Shown: positions 1 to 6,697, numbered from the stretch's first letter. The stretch is 7,434 nucleotides of DNA from Deltaproteobacteria bacterium (GCA_017990795.1 JAGNNG010000081.1:1-7434), one strand, 5' to 3'. A program made the numbers and translations. The notes: generated by a model from the letters alone, not told the origin.

Positions 1-206
1 TGGTTGGGCACACCGATCCGCGCGGCACGCCGGAGTACAACCTGGCGCTGTCCGACAAGCGCACCCAGGCCGTGCGCCAGCGCATGCGCAACCTGGGCGT
101 GGATGAGTCGCAGATGTATCCGGTTCCGCGCGGCGAGCTAGACTCCAGCGGCACCGACGAAGATAGCTTTACCCGTGATCGTCGTGTCGAGGTGAACTGG
201 CGATGA
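1..206 (+). CDS. pal: Peptidoglycan-associated lipoprotein (Pal), OmpA-like C-terminal domain, 5' partial
   Basis: The 5' end lies outside the window; the frame begins at base 3, and 67 codons precede the TGA at 204-206. The visible protein opens with GHTDPRGTPEYNLALSDKR, which closely follows the Pal/OmpA_C peptidoglycan-binding core: a GH(T/A)D-x-RGTxEYN segment, then an N-x2-L-S-x2-R helix, and near the end the RDRRVEV strand. In this family the Asp of the HTD motif and the Arg of the DRR motif contact the diaminopimelate of peptidoglycan. Pal sits in the outer membrane through a lipidated N-terminus and links it to the cell wall as part of Tol-Pal. The next gene, a CpoB/YbgF-like protein, is the usual partner and supports Pal over a generic OmpA porin. 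The lipobox cannot be checked because the N-terminus is missing. Confidence 0.93.
   Translation, partial: VGHTDPRGTPEYNLALSDKRTQAVRQRMRNLGVDESQMYPVPRGELDSSGTDEDSFTRDRRVEVNWR
189..194 (+). promoter_or_regulatory. Ribosome binding site for the CpoB-like gene, inside pal
   Basis: GAGGTG lies 8 bases before the ATG at 203, within the last codons of pal. It supports the ATG at 203 as the start, which overlaps the pal stop as ATGA and so suggests translational coupling. Confidence 0.6.
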
Positions 207-1102
207 GCAGCAGCCACTTGAGCAATCACAACAAACCCGGGGTCTTGGCCGCGCAAGCGTCGGCTTCTCATCGCGCGCCCCGTCGCTTATCACGCCTGCT
301 GCTGCTGCCGCTGGGCCTCTCGCTGCTGGGCAGTGGGGGCTGCGTGACCTCGGAAGAGGGACGGCGGATGCAGGATCAGCTGGATCAGCTTAAGCAAGTC
401 TCGATGAAAAACGCCGTCGGTGGTGCCGAGCTGGCAAGCAAAGTCGAGCAGCAGAGCGAAGAGCTGCGCAAGCTGCTGGAAGAGGCGCGGCGACTGACGA
501 CCAACCTTGCCGACGCCAGCCAGAAGGCCGAGAAGCTGCAGACGGATCTGATGCAGGTGCAGGGCAAGTTTGACGATCTGCAGCGGCAGCTCGACGCCAG
601 CCAGAAAGCGTTTACCGAGTACCGCGCGCAGAGCGATACCAAGCTGGAGCAGATCGGCAACGCGCTAAATCCCAAGACGCAGCCACTGCCGGACAATCCA
701 GAAGGGCTGTTCGCCGAGGCGCAGAAGCGCTTGGATGCGCGGCAGTGGAACGATGCGCGCCGGGTGCTGGATGCGTTTGTGAATCGCTATCCCACCGATG
801 CACGGGCAGCGAAGGCGCAGTACCTGATTGGTGAGGCGTACCTCGGCGAGAGCAAGCACGCCAACGCCATCGCCGCCTTTACCAAGGTCATCGACAACTT
901 CCCAAAAGCTGAGGATGTCGAGACGGCGATGTTCAAAAACGGGCAGTCGTTCTACGCGCTCAAGTACTGCAACGAAGCCAAGACTTACTATCAAGAGCTG
1001 CTGCGGCGCTACCCGAAGACCAAGTACAAAAACGAAGCGACCGAGCAGATCAAAGAAGTCACCAAGCAGGCCAAGAACAAGGCGCTCTGTCAGTCTTCAT
1101 AA
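203..1102 (+). CDS. cpoB: YbgF/CpoB-like Tol-Pal system lipoprotein with coiled coil and TPR repeats
   Basis: The 299-residue protein has the domain order of YbgF/CpoB, the periplasmic partner of Tol-Pal that coordinates outer-membrane constriction with septal wall synthesis. Residues 27-46 are basic and then hydrophobic (RRLSRLLLLPLGLSLLG) and end in SGGC, with Cys47 the probable lipidated residue. The lipobox is not canonical because Ser, not Leu, is at -3. Residues 53-150 are rich in Glu, Gln, Lys and Leu heptads and should form a long coiled coil, used for trimerisation in the family. A Pro-rich hinge (158-165) follows, then about three TPR units at 166-199, 203-236 and 240-273, each ending in a YP or FP turn. 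About 26 polar residues precede the signal sequence; no nearer ATG or GTG exists. The ATGA overlap with pal confirms the operon context. E. coli CpoB is soluble, so lipidation is an inference from the sequence. Confidence 0.9.
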   Translation: MSSSHLSNHNKPGVLAAQASASHRAPRRLSRLLLLPLGLSLLGSGGCVTSEEGRRMQDQLDQLKQVSMKNAVGGAELASKVEQQSEELRKLLEEARRLTTNLADASQKAEKLQTDLMQVQGKFDDLQRQLDASQKAFTEYRAQSDTKLEQIGNALNPKTQPLPDNPEGLFAEAQKRLDARQWNDARRVLDAFVNRYPTDARAAKAQYLIGEAYLGESKHANAIAAFTKVIDNFPKAEDVETAMFKNGQSFYALKYCNEAKTYYQELLRRYPKTKYKNEATEQIKEVTKQAKNKALCQSS

Positions 1103-1133
1103 AAAAACGGGGAGCACACTTGGTGTTCCCCGT
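1101..1133 (-). terminator. Intrinsic terminator for the M13 peptidase gene (minus strand)
   Basis: Bases 1107-1117 and 1123-1133 form an 11-bp stem (one G-T pair) around a 5-base loop. On the minus strand the stem is followed by seven T residues (A-run 1101-1107 on +). It lies 54 bases past the TAA of the M13 peptidase. On the + strand no T-run follows, so it should work only leftward. It overlaps the end of the CpoB-like gene's stop codon region. Confidence 0.8.
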
Positions 1134-1147
1134 CTGATTGCGATGCC

Positions 1148-1185
1148 AAGCGCCTGAGCGATTTGAAACGCTCAGGCGCTTTTTT
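1148..1185 (+). terminator. Intrinsic terminator for the pal-cpoB operon (plus strand)
   Basis: A perfect 13-bp stem (1148-1160 with 1169-1181) with an 8-base loop is followed by a run of T at 1180-1185, some 45 bases after the cpoB stop. This is a strong rho-independent terminator on the + strand. On the minus strand the same hairpin is followed by TTGG, not a T-run, so it should terminate leftward transcripts poorly. Confidence 0.88.
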
Positions 1186-1186
1186 G

Positions 1187-3310
1187 TTACCAGATGCTGC
1201 AGAGATCTTTGCGGACCATCTTGTCAGTCTTTTCGCACTTCCAAGCCTTGGCAAAGTCCTCCAGGTTCGACAGCGGGCCGTTGACGCGGTACTCCGGTGG
1301 CGAGTGCGGATCGACATTGATCAGCAGTCGCGAGTACTCCGGACGGCGCTTGTCGCACCAGGCCTGGGCCGAGCCGAGGAAGAACAGCTGCTCGTTGGTA
1401 AAGCCGCCGGGCGCAACCTTGTCGGCTTTCTTCTTCTGAGCCGTTTGATAGGCGGCGAAAGCCAGCTTCAGACCGCCCAGATCCGCGATGTTCTCGCCCA
1501 GCGTTAGCTTGCCATCGACGTGCGCATCAGGGACGGGCTTGTAGCCGTTGTACTGCTCGACTACGCAGCTGGCGCGACGGTCAAAGTCGGCAGAGACGGG
1601 CGGCGACCACCAGTCTTGCAAGTTGCCGCTGGCGTCAAACTGGCGGCCTTCATCATCAAATCCGTGCGTAACCTCGTGGCCCATGACCATGCCGATGGCG
1701 CCGAAGTTGATGGCGCGGTGCGCGGCGCGGTTAAACATCGGCGGCTGCAGGATGCCAGCGGGAAACGCAATCTCGTTGAGCAGCGGCTCGTAGTACGCAT
1801 TTACTGTCGGTGCCGTCATGAGCCACTCGCTGCGATCCAGCGGCTTGCCAATCTTGGCCAGGTCGCGCTTGGTCTCATACGACGCCGCTGCTGCCAGGTT
1901 GCTAAGGTACGAGTCCCGCTTGACCTGCAGCGTGTCGTAGCTGCGCGGCTTGTCGGGGAAGCCAATCTTGTTGGCGATGCGGTGCAGCTTGGTCAGCGCC
2001 GCCGCGCGCGTCTTGTCGTCCATCCAGGACAGCGCTTTGAGGTTTTTCTCCATCGCCCCTTCAATCGCTTGAATGATCTCCAGCGCCTTGGCTTTGCCGT
2101 CGGTGCCAAAGGTCTTCTGGATAAACGGCAGCGCCAGTGCTTCACCCAGCGCGCGGTCGGTGGAGCTGATACAGCGCTTCCAGCGCGGCAGCAGCTTGTC
2201 GGTGCCGGTCAGCTTTTTGCTGTAAAAAGCGAAGCTCTCATCGACAAACGCCTTCGACAGCGTCATTGCAGCGTCGCGCAATATGTGCCAGCGCAGGTAG
2301 ACCTTCAGGTTCTCGATGTTCTCTTCGGCGAGCAGCTTGCTCATGCCTGCGAAGAACTCGGGACTGGCGACATTGATCTGGCGCACCGTCGGGAAACCCA
2401 GCTCTGTTAAGTAGGTCTGCCAAGCAAACTTGGGCGCAGTCTTCTGCACGCCATCCAGCTCGATGCGGTGATACAGCTTCTTCGGGTCGCGGCGGTCGGT
2501 GCGAGACAGCGATACCAGCGCCAGCTTCTTCTCGATCGCAAAGATGGTGCTCGCTTGCGTCGCGGCATCGGCTGGAGTGGACCCGGCCAGTTGCAGCATG
2601 CGTGTGACGTGTGCCAGATACTCTTTGCGCAGCGTCTCGCTCTTCTCGTCGGTCTTTAAGTAGTAGTCGCGGTCGGGCATACCGAGCCCGCCTTGATCGA
2701 GGCTGCCAATCACCAGCGTCGCGTCCTTAAAGTCCTGCTGCGAGCTAAAGTGAAACAGCGATCCGCCCAGCGACAGGTGCTCGCGCGCGACCTCTTTGGC
2801 CAGGTCGTCTGCGGTCTTGACCTTGGCAATCGGCGCCAGCAGCGCGGCGAGGTCGGCTTGCGCAGTCTTTTCGATGCGCTCCTCGTCCATGCAGGCGGCG
2901 TAGAAGTCGCCGACTTTTTGCATCAGCGGGTCGCGCGTGCCTTTGCCAGCAGCGGCTTCCTCGAGGCTCTCGCGCAGCACGGCTTGGTTGCGCTCGTTGA
3001 TCTCCGAAAAGCCTCGGCTCCACGAGGGCCGGTCGGCGGGAATCTCGGTCTTCTTCAGCCAGCCGCCACAAGCGAACTGGTAGAAGTCGTCACAGGGCTT
3101 GACCGAGCGATCGATCACGCTCTCGTCAATGCCAGCGCTGGCTGGTGCAGCGGCTTTGGGGGTTGCAGCGGCTTTGGGGGCCGCTTGGGCTTGACCAGCA
3201 GCTAGGCTTAGTGAAAGCGCCAGAGCACAAGCAGTTGCGCCACGAAGCGAAGCCAGTCGCCAGTCAGAGGGTTTTAAAGACACATGATGGGATTTGGTTT
3301 TTTTCAGCAT
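1187..3310 (-). CDS. Exported M13 (neprilysin/PepO) family zinc metallopeptidase
   Basis: The 707-residue product matches an M13 endopeptidase in length and motifs. It has a basic N-terminus, a hydrophobic stretch (residues 25-38) and a likely signal peptidase site around AQA-A at 41-44, so it should act in the periplasm or outside the cell. A short Ala/Pro/Lys linker (44-58) precedes the mature domain, which starts with the typical KPCDDFYQFACGGW segment (71-84). Catalytic elements are all present: NAYYEP (504-509), FPAGILQPP (516-524), the zinc motif HEVTH (545-549, with H545, E546 and H549), GENIADLGG with the third ligand E606 and D610, and DPHSPPEYRVNG (667-678), which supplies substrate- and transition-state-binding His669 and Arg675. 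The protein ends CSIW, like the conserved CxxW tail of the family. These enzymes cleave oligopeptides rather than large proteins; the substrate here cannot be told. No strong Shine-Dalgarno site precedes the ATG. The gene converges on pal-cpoB. Confidence 0.97.
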   Translation of the reverse strand: MLKKTKSHHVSLKPSDWRLASLRGATACALALSLSLAAGQAQAAPKAAATPKAAAPASAGIDESVIDRSVKPCDDFYQFACGGWLKKTEIPADRPSWSRGFSEINERNQAVLRESLEEAAAGKGTRDPLMQKVGDFYAACMDEERIEKTAQADLAALLAPIAKVKTADDLAKEVAREHLSLGGSLFHFSSQQDFKDATLVIGSLDQGGLGMPDRDYYLKTDEKSETLRKEYLAHVTRMLQLAGSTPADAATQASTIFAIEKKLALVSLSRTDRRDPKKLYHRIELDGVQKTAPKFAWQTYLTELGFPTVRQINVASPEFFAGMSKLLAEENIENLKVYLRWHILRDAAMTLSKAFVDESFAFYSKKLTGTDKLLPRWKRCISSTDRALGEALALPFIQKTFGTDGKAKALEIIQAIEGAMEKNLKALSWMDDKTRAAALTKLHRIANKIGFPDKPRSYDTLQVKRDSYLSNLAAAASYETKRDLAKIGKPLDRSEWLMTAPTVNAYYEPLLNEIAFPAGILQPPMFNRAAHRAINFGAIGMVMGHEVTHGFDDEGRQFDASGNLQDWWSPPVSADFDRRASCVVEQYNGYKPVPDAHVDGKLTLGENIADLGGLKLAFAAYQTAQKKKADKVAPGGFTNEQLFFLGSAQAWCDKRRPEYSRLLINVDPHSPPEYRVNGPLSNLEDFAKAWKCEKTDKMVRKDLCSIW
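3147..3180. repeat. Two-copy 18-base tandem repeat in the M13 signal/linker region
   Basis: GCAGCGGCTTTGGGGG occurs at 3147-3162 and again at 3165-3180. It encodes the repeated PKAAA units (minus strand) of the Ala/Pro linker just after the signal peptide, so it looks like slippage within a low-constraint linker. Confidence 0.75.
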
Positions 3311-3319
3311 GGTGCGTCA

Positions 3320-3351
3320 TATAACACCGCTGAAAGCGCACCGGTTCACAA
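3320..3351 (-). promoter_or_regulatory. Weak candidate promoter for the M13 peptidase gene
   Basis: On the minus strand TTGTGA (3346-3351) is followed after 19 bases by TGTTAT (3321-3326), which is 10 bases before the ATG. Each box matches four of six consensus positions. The spacer is 2 bases longer than optimal and the leader would be very short, so this is only a candidate. Confidence 0.22.
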
Positions 3352-3363
3352 GAAGTGCACCGG
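3341..3363. promoter_or_regulatory. Operator-like inverted repeat upstream of the M13 peptidase gene
   Basis: CCGGTTCAC (3341-3349) and GTGCACCGG (3355-3363) are inverted copies with one mismatch, separated by AAGAA. The repeat sits 31-53 bases before the M13 start and covers the candidate -35 box. No T-run follows it on either strand, so it is not an intrinsic terminator. It could bind a dimeric regulator or fold in the RNA; which of these is not known. Confidence 0.45.
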
Positions 3364-3384
3364 GCAGTGCAGACAGTTTTTGCG

Positions 3385-4428
3385 CTAGCGAATTGGGGTC
3401 AGCTTGACCAGCGGCAGATTTGGACCCAGTGCAACATCAAGCGGGCTCTCTGGGTCGCACGGCAACAGCTCTCCATCGAGGGTGTACAGTGGCTCATCGG
3501 TGCGAATCTGCAGGCTGCGTGCGACGTGGTTGACGTAGCGCGGATCGCGCGGCCACTCTGCCTGACCGCGTGAGCTTGCCAGCGCCGCCAGCTGTCGCCA
3601 CAGCGCGGTTGGGCTCCGCAGGAGCTGTCGATCCAGCGGCAGCTTGCCGCGCGCGAGCATAGGCACCAGCATCGCCAGCTCGCGACTGCTGACAGCGTAG
3701 GCCAGGAAGTTGAAAGTGTCTTGCGTGCGCTCGTCGGCAAACGGCTCGATAGCGCGGTTGATGGCGCCGGTGGTGTTGGCAAAGACCGCGATGTAGCGCT
3801 GATGTGGCAGCGTAACGCCGTCGGCGATAACCGATGCGTTCATCTGATCCAAGATCCCAGACAGACTGCTCGCGATGGGGCTGATGGCAGAAGCGATGGC
3901 TCGCAAGCCAATCCCGACGGCGGCCAGCTTGCCTTTTTGGCCATGCTCGTAGCGATCGAGGATGCGCACCAGCGGACCCATCCCAAACGTAAAGCCGTAG
4001 CTGTGGTGCGAGCCGGAGCTCACCTTGACGACTGGCACCTGCTGCCACACCAGCTGGTCGGCCAGGTAGTCCTTCATGACGGCGCGGAAGTTCTCGCCGG
4101 GCGAGGCGACCATGCCGTACATGCGACCGGTGACGTTCATGGTGCCGCCGCCCAAAAACGCGAGCGGGGGCAAGCGACCGTCGGGCGGGTTTTTCAGCAG
4201 CTCGTTGATGATGTGATAGATGGTGCCGTCGCCGCCGTAGATGCACAGGAGCTTGGCGCGCTGACCGACGCTGGTTAAGGCTTCGCGGACGTCCTCGATG
4301 TCATCGGTGACGATGCGGCGTACGCCTTTGGCTTCGGGGCTGTCCAGGACCTCAGCGAGCGCTCGCCAGCGCCCGCCAGCCTGCGGATTACAAAGCAGCA
4401 CCACATCTTTGGCATTGGTTGCGGTCAT
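3385..4428 (-). CDS. Diacylglycerol kinase family lipid kinase (DAGK_cat/YegS-like)
   Basis: The 347-residue protein has the layout of bacterial DgkB/YegS-type lipid kinases, which phosphorylate a lipid hydroxyl with ATP at the inner face of the membrane. The N-terminal nucleotide-binding domain begins with VVLLCNPQAGGR (9-20) and carries the diagnostic GGDGT at 65-69. The second motif, usually a P-x-GT-x-NDxAR sequence, reads GGGTMNVTGR (93-102): Gly, Thr, Asn and Arg are kept but the Pro and Asp are lost. The C-terminal half is beta-rich and ends with LDGE (317-320), the family motif whose Asp and Glu help to bind metal or act in catalysis. No signal peptide or membrane segment is seen; residues 168-195 are only mildly hydrophobic. 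NAD kinases share GGDGT but lack this C-terminal domain. The lipid substrate (diacylglycerol, a sphingoid base or another) cannot be named. A 162-base gap separates it from the upstream cbs gene, and its RBS is weak. Confidence 0.88.
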   Translation of the reverse strand: MTATNAKDVVLLCNPQAGGRWRALAEVLDSPEAKGVRRIVTDDIEDVREALTSVGQRAKLLCIYGGDGTIYHIINELLKNPPDGRLPPLAFLGGGTMNVTGRMYGMVASPGENFRAVMKDYLADQLVWQQVPVVKVSSGSHHSYGFTFGMGPLVRILDRYEHGQKGKLAAVGIGLRAIASAISPIASSLSGILDQMNASVIADGVTLPHQRYIAVFANTTGAINRAIEPFADERTQDTFNFLAYAVSSRELAMLVPMLARGKLPLDRQLLRSPTALWRQLAALASSRGQAEWPRDPRYVNHVARSLQIRTDEPLYTLDGELLPCDPESPLDVALGPNLPLVKLTPIR

Positions 4429-4463
4429 GAAGGTTTGGCCGTGGAGTCTTTAGTGAGCAGCCT

Positions 4464-4479
4464 GCGCAGAGGCCTGCGC
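4464..4479. repeat. Short inverted repeat between cbs and the lipid kinase
   Basis: GCGCAG and CTGCGC flank a 4-base centre. The 6-bp stem has no T-run on either side, so it is not a terminator. A second hairpin (CTGGCG/CGCCAG, 4512-4528) lies nearby. Between the cbs stop (4591) and the kinase start (4428) I see no gene and no convincing promoter. Confidence 0.4.
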
Positions 4480-4590
4480 CAGTTCATCATCTGTTGGGTT
4501 GCAGCTGCTGTCTGGCGTGGATCGCCAGCGTCTCAAGATGCAACTGGCTAGAGTCGGATATTGCAGGCAGCTCCAAAGGGCGTGCGAAGG

Positions 4591-6051
4591 TTAACTGCGG
4601 CTGGCGTCGCGGGTGGCCAGGTAGTCGATAAGGTCAATCTTGGTGATGACCCCAAGCAGGCTGTCGCGCGGAACCGGCGTCTTGCTGGACTGTCCCGCCG
4701 TCGTCGAGGCTGCACCGGTCGAGAGCACGCACACCATCTTGGCGTCATTAAAGATGGTCTTTAGCAGTCGCACGCGGGTAAGCGGTGTCACCGTCGCGTA
4801 ATCAGCTTCGACGATATGCTCGATGGTCTCGTCGAGGGAGCCGCCCTTGACCAGCAAATGATTGAGCAGATCCACTTCGGCAATCAGGCCGCAGAGCCGA
4901 CCGTCGCCCGAATCGACCACCGGCACCTGCGAGATGCCGTGCTCTTTGAGCAGCGCAATGACCTCGCGCAGCGTCGAGCCCTTCTGCGCCGTAATCACCG
5001 GTCGCGGCGCCCGGGAAGCCAGGATGTCGCTGACCAGGCCGAGGTGATCTTCGGACTCCAGGAAGCCTTGGTCGCGCATCCAGTTGTCGTCAAAGATCTT
5101 CGACAGGTACTTCTGCGAGCCGTCGGGCAGCAGCACCAAGATGTTCTGCGGTGCATGGCCATCGCGATCGAGCTGCTCAGCATAACGAATGGCACCAGCG
5201 ACGGCAGCACCGCAGCTACCACCACACATGACGCCTTCTTGGCGAACCAGGGCGCGGGTCAGCTGGAAGCACTCTTTGTCGTCGACACGCACGATCTCGT
5301 CGACGTAGTCCAGGTTCATGGTCGAAGGCAGGAAGTCTTCGCCGATGCCCTCGACAGAGTAGGCGAACGGGCGCGTCATGCGACCGGTCTTTTTTAGCTC
5401 GTAGTAGATCGAACCGATGGGGTCGACACCGACGACGTGAACCTTTGGGTTCTGCTCTTTAAAGTAGCGTCCACAGCCCGAGATGGTGCCGCCCGTGCCC
5501 ATGCCCGAGACGAAGACGTCAAAGCCGCCCTGCGTCTGCTCCCAGATCTCGGGGCCGGTCGACAGGTAGTGGGCCTCGGGGTTGGCGGGGTTGTGGTACT
5601 GGTTGGCGTGGAAGGCGCCGGGCGTCTCAGCGACGAGGCGCTTGGTCACTTCGTAATAGCTGCGCGGATCGGAGGCATCGACCGCCGTCGGACACAACAC
5701 TACTTTGGCCCCCAGCGCGCGCAGGTTTGCGACCTTTTCCTGCGACATCTTGTCGGGCATGACAAAGATGGTGCGATAGCCGCGCAGCGCCGCCACCATC
5801 GCCAGACCCGCCCCGGTGTTGCCCGAGGTAGCCTCAATGATGGTGCCGCCTGGAGCCAGTAGGCCCCGCCGCTCAGCGTCGCGAATGATATGGACTGCGA
5901 TGCGATCTTTGACCGACCCGCCGGGGTTTAAGTATTCGCACTTCACATAGATCGAGCTCTTTACGTGAGCGGCGACCTTGTTGAGCCTGACAATCGGCGT
6001 GTTGCCGATGGCTTCGGTGATATTGGCGCGAGCGCCGTGCATCAGCGTCAT
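4591..6051 (-). CDS. cbs: Cystathionine beta-synthase, PLP catalytic domain plus two CBS domains
   Basis: The 486-residue enzyme condenses serine (or an activated serine) with homocysteine to cystathionine, the first step of reverse transsulfuration, using pyridoxal phosphate in the cytoplasm. The catalytic domain covers about 10-330. PGGSVKDR (43-50) holds the Schiff-base Lys48, SGNTG (76-80) contacts the PLP carboxylate region, GTGGT (185-189) binds the PLP phosphate, EGIGEDF (234-240) is typical of CBS, and GGSCGA (277-282) is the PLP pyridine-nitrogen loop. Two CBS domains follow (about 338-400 and 405-482); in animal enzymes this Bateman module binds S-adenosylmethionine. The second carries a Thr/Ser/Ala-rich insertion at about 443-463. 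The human heme-binding N-terminal extension is absent, because the catalytic fold starts almost at residue 1. Plain cysteine synthases (CysK, CysM) lack the CBS domains. ATG at 6051 is preceded by a good Shine-Dalgarno site and lies 2 bases after the ybjN stop; Met4 is a possible but less supported start. Direct serine versus O-acetylserine use is not decided by the sequence. Confidence 0.95.
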   Translation of the reverse strand: MTLMHGARANITEAIGNTPIVRLNKVAAHVKSSIYVKCEYLNPGGSVKDRIAVHIIRDAERRGLLAPGGTIIEATSGNTGAGLAMVAALRGYRTIFVMPDKMSQEKVANLRALGAKVVLCPTAVDASDPRSYYEVTKRLVAETPGAFHANQYHNPANPEAHYLSTGPEIWEQTQGGFDVFVSGMGTGGTISGCGRYFKEQNPKVHVVGVDPIGSIYYELKKTGRMTRPFAYSVEGIGEDFLPSTMNLDYVDEIVRVDDKECFQLTRALVRQEGVMCGGSCGAAVAGAIRYAEQLDRDGHAPQNILVLLPDGSQKYLSKIFDDNWMRDQGFLESEDHLGLVSDILASRAPRPVITAQKGSTLREVIALLKEHGISQVPVVDSGDGRLCGLIAEVDLLNHLLVKGGSLDETIEHIVEADYATVTPLTRVRLLKTIFNDAKMVCVLSTGAASTTAGQSSKTPVPRDSLLGVITKIDLIDYLATRDASRS

Positions 6052-6053
6052 GT

Positions 6054-6692
6054 CTACGCGTCCTTCTTTTTGCCCGACTTGGGACGGGTTGGGCCGGCTA
6101 AGTCATCTTCCAGCGCGGGCAGCTCGTTGCCAGCCAGGTGCAGCACGCTGGCCCAAGCGGATTCCTCGACGACATCTTGCATGCGACGGCCACCGTAGCG
6201 AGCCACGATGTGATCGTCATAGCGGTCGGCCACCAGCGCCACGTCATGAACGGCTGCCAAGACTTCATTGGCGTTAAGCGTCCCACCACCGAGCAGCGCG
6301 TGCGAAAACAGGATCAGCTCGCCGTTTGGTTCATACGCAAATGCGCCGAAGCGCAGCTTGCCGTTGAGGATCATCAGCTGACGCAGCAGCGGTGGCTCGG
6401 GGCGAACGCCAGCCACTACTTGCGCGGTGACTCGCACCAGCGCATTTTCCTGCTGCTGTCCCGTCGCCACCACCGAGATCATGACGTACGAGCTACCCTG
6501 CTTGATGACGTACAGGCCTCGGTCGATGTAGACGCCGCGCTCGGACTGCTTGTGAGTGGCCGACAGGCCCAGGATTTTTTCGATGAGCTGACAGCTCTGT
6601 TCCAGCGCTGTGCCACTACCTGCGGCAGCACCAGGACCATGACCAGAACCGTGACCAGAACCGCTACCAGAACCGTGAGACGACGAGGGCAT
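6054..6692 (-). CDS. YbjN-like domain protein with Gly/Ser/His N-terminal repeats
   Basis: The 212-residue protein has a Gly-, Ser- and His-rich N-terminus (residues 6-28) built from a 4-residue unit, then a folded domain and a basic tail (GPTRPKSGKKKDA). The core resembles the YbjN/type III secretion chaperone-like fold: a helix (about 30-45), beta strands (52-76 and 85-95), the segment LLRQLMILNGKLRFGAFAY (102-120), a strand GELILFSHALLG (124-135) and a long helix (140-165). The LL-x-LN-x-KLxFGxF motif is the best family sign. No signal peptide, catalytic motif or transmembrane segment is seen, so it is probably cytoplasmic and acts by binding a partner. YbjN proteins are linked to stress and motility control in enterobacteria, but a function here is not known. 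The next gene, cbs, starts 2 bases after the TAG, so they share a transcript. A strong AAGGAG fixes the ATG start. Confidence 0.72.
   Translation of the reverse strand: MPSSSHGSGSGSGHGSGHGPGAAAGSGTALEQSCQLIEKILGLSATHKQSERGVYIDRGLYVIKQGSSYVMISVVATGQQQENALVRVTAQVVAGVRPEPPLLRQLMILNGKLRFGAFAYEPNGELILFSHALLGGGTLNANEVLAAVHDVALVADRYDDHIVARYGGRRMQDVVEESAWASVLHLAGNELPALEDDLAGPTRPKSGKKKDA
6061..6066 (-). promoter_or_regulatory. Shine-Dalgarno site for cbs, inside the 3' end of the ybjN-like gene
   Basis: GAAGGA on the minus strand ends 9 bases before the ATG at 6051. It overlaps the last lysine/aspartate codons of the upstream gene, supporting coupled translation and the ATG chosen for cbs. Confidence 0.7.
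6630..6677. repeat. Four-copy 12-base tandem repeat coding GSGH-like units
   Basis: Four 12-base units, ACCAGGACCATG (6630-6641), ACCAGAACCGTG (6642-6653), ACCAGAACCGCT (6654-6665) and ACCAGAACCGTG (6666-6677), lie end to end. On the minus strand they code HGSG, SGSG, HGSG and HGPG. Units differ by one to three bases and keep the frame, as expected of a length-variable linker. Confidence 0.85.
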
Positions 6693-6697
6693 CGGGA

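Noticed and set aside
1520..2410. A 296-codon open frame on the + strand opposite the M13 peptidase gene
   Set aside because: It is antisense to a gene with full family motifs; its translation is Arg/Val/Leu-rich with no recognisable domain, as expected of a shadow in G+C-rich DNA.
3494..4246. A 250-codon open frame on the minus strand within the lipid kinase gene
   Set aside because: It is another frame of the kinase gene, very rich in Arg and His, with no family motif; the kinase frame has GGDGT and LDGE.
4464..4528. Two hairpins downstream of cbs as possible terminators
   Set aside because: Neither stem (4464-4479, 4512-4528) is followed by a T-run on the minus strand, so intrinsic termination after cbs is not supported.
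4591..6051. Cysteine synthase (CysK/CysM) as the identity of the PLP enzyme
   Set aside because: The EGIGEDF motif, the extended catalytic domain and the two C-terminal CBS domains fit cystathionine beta-synthase better.
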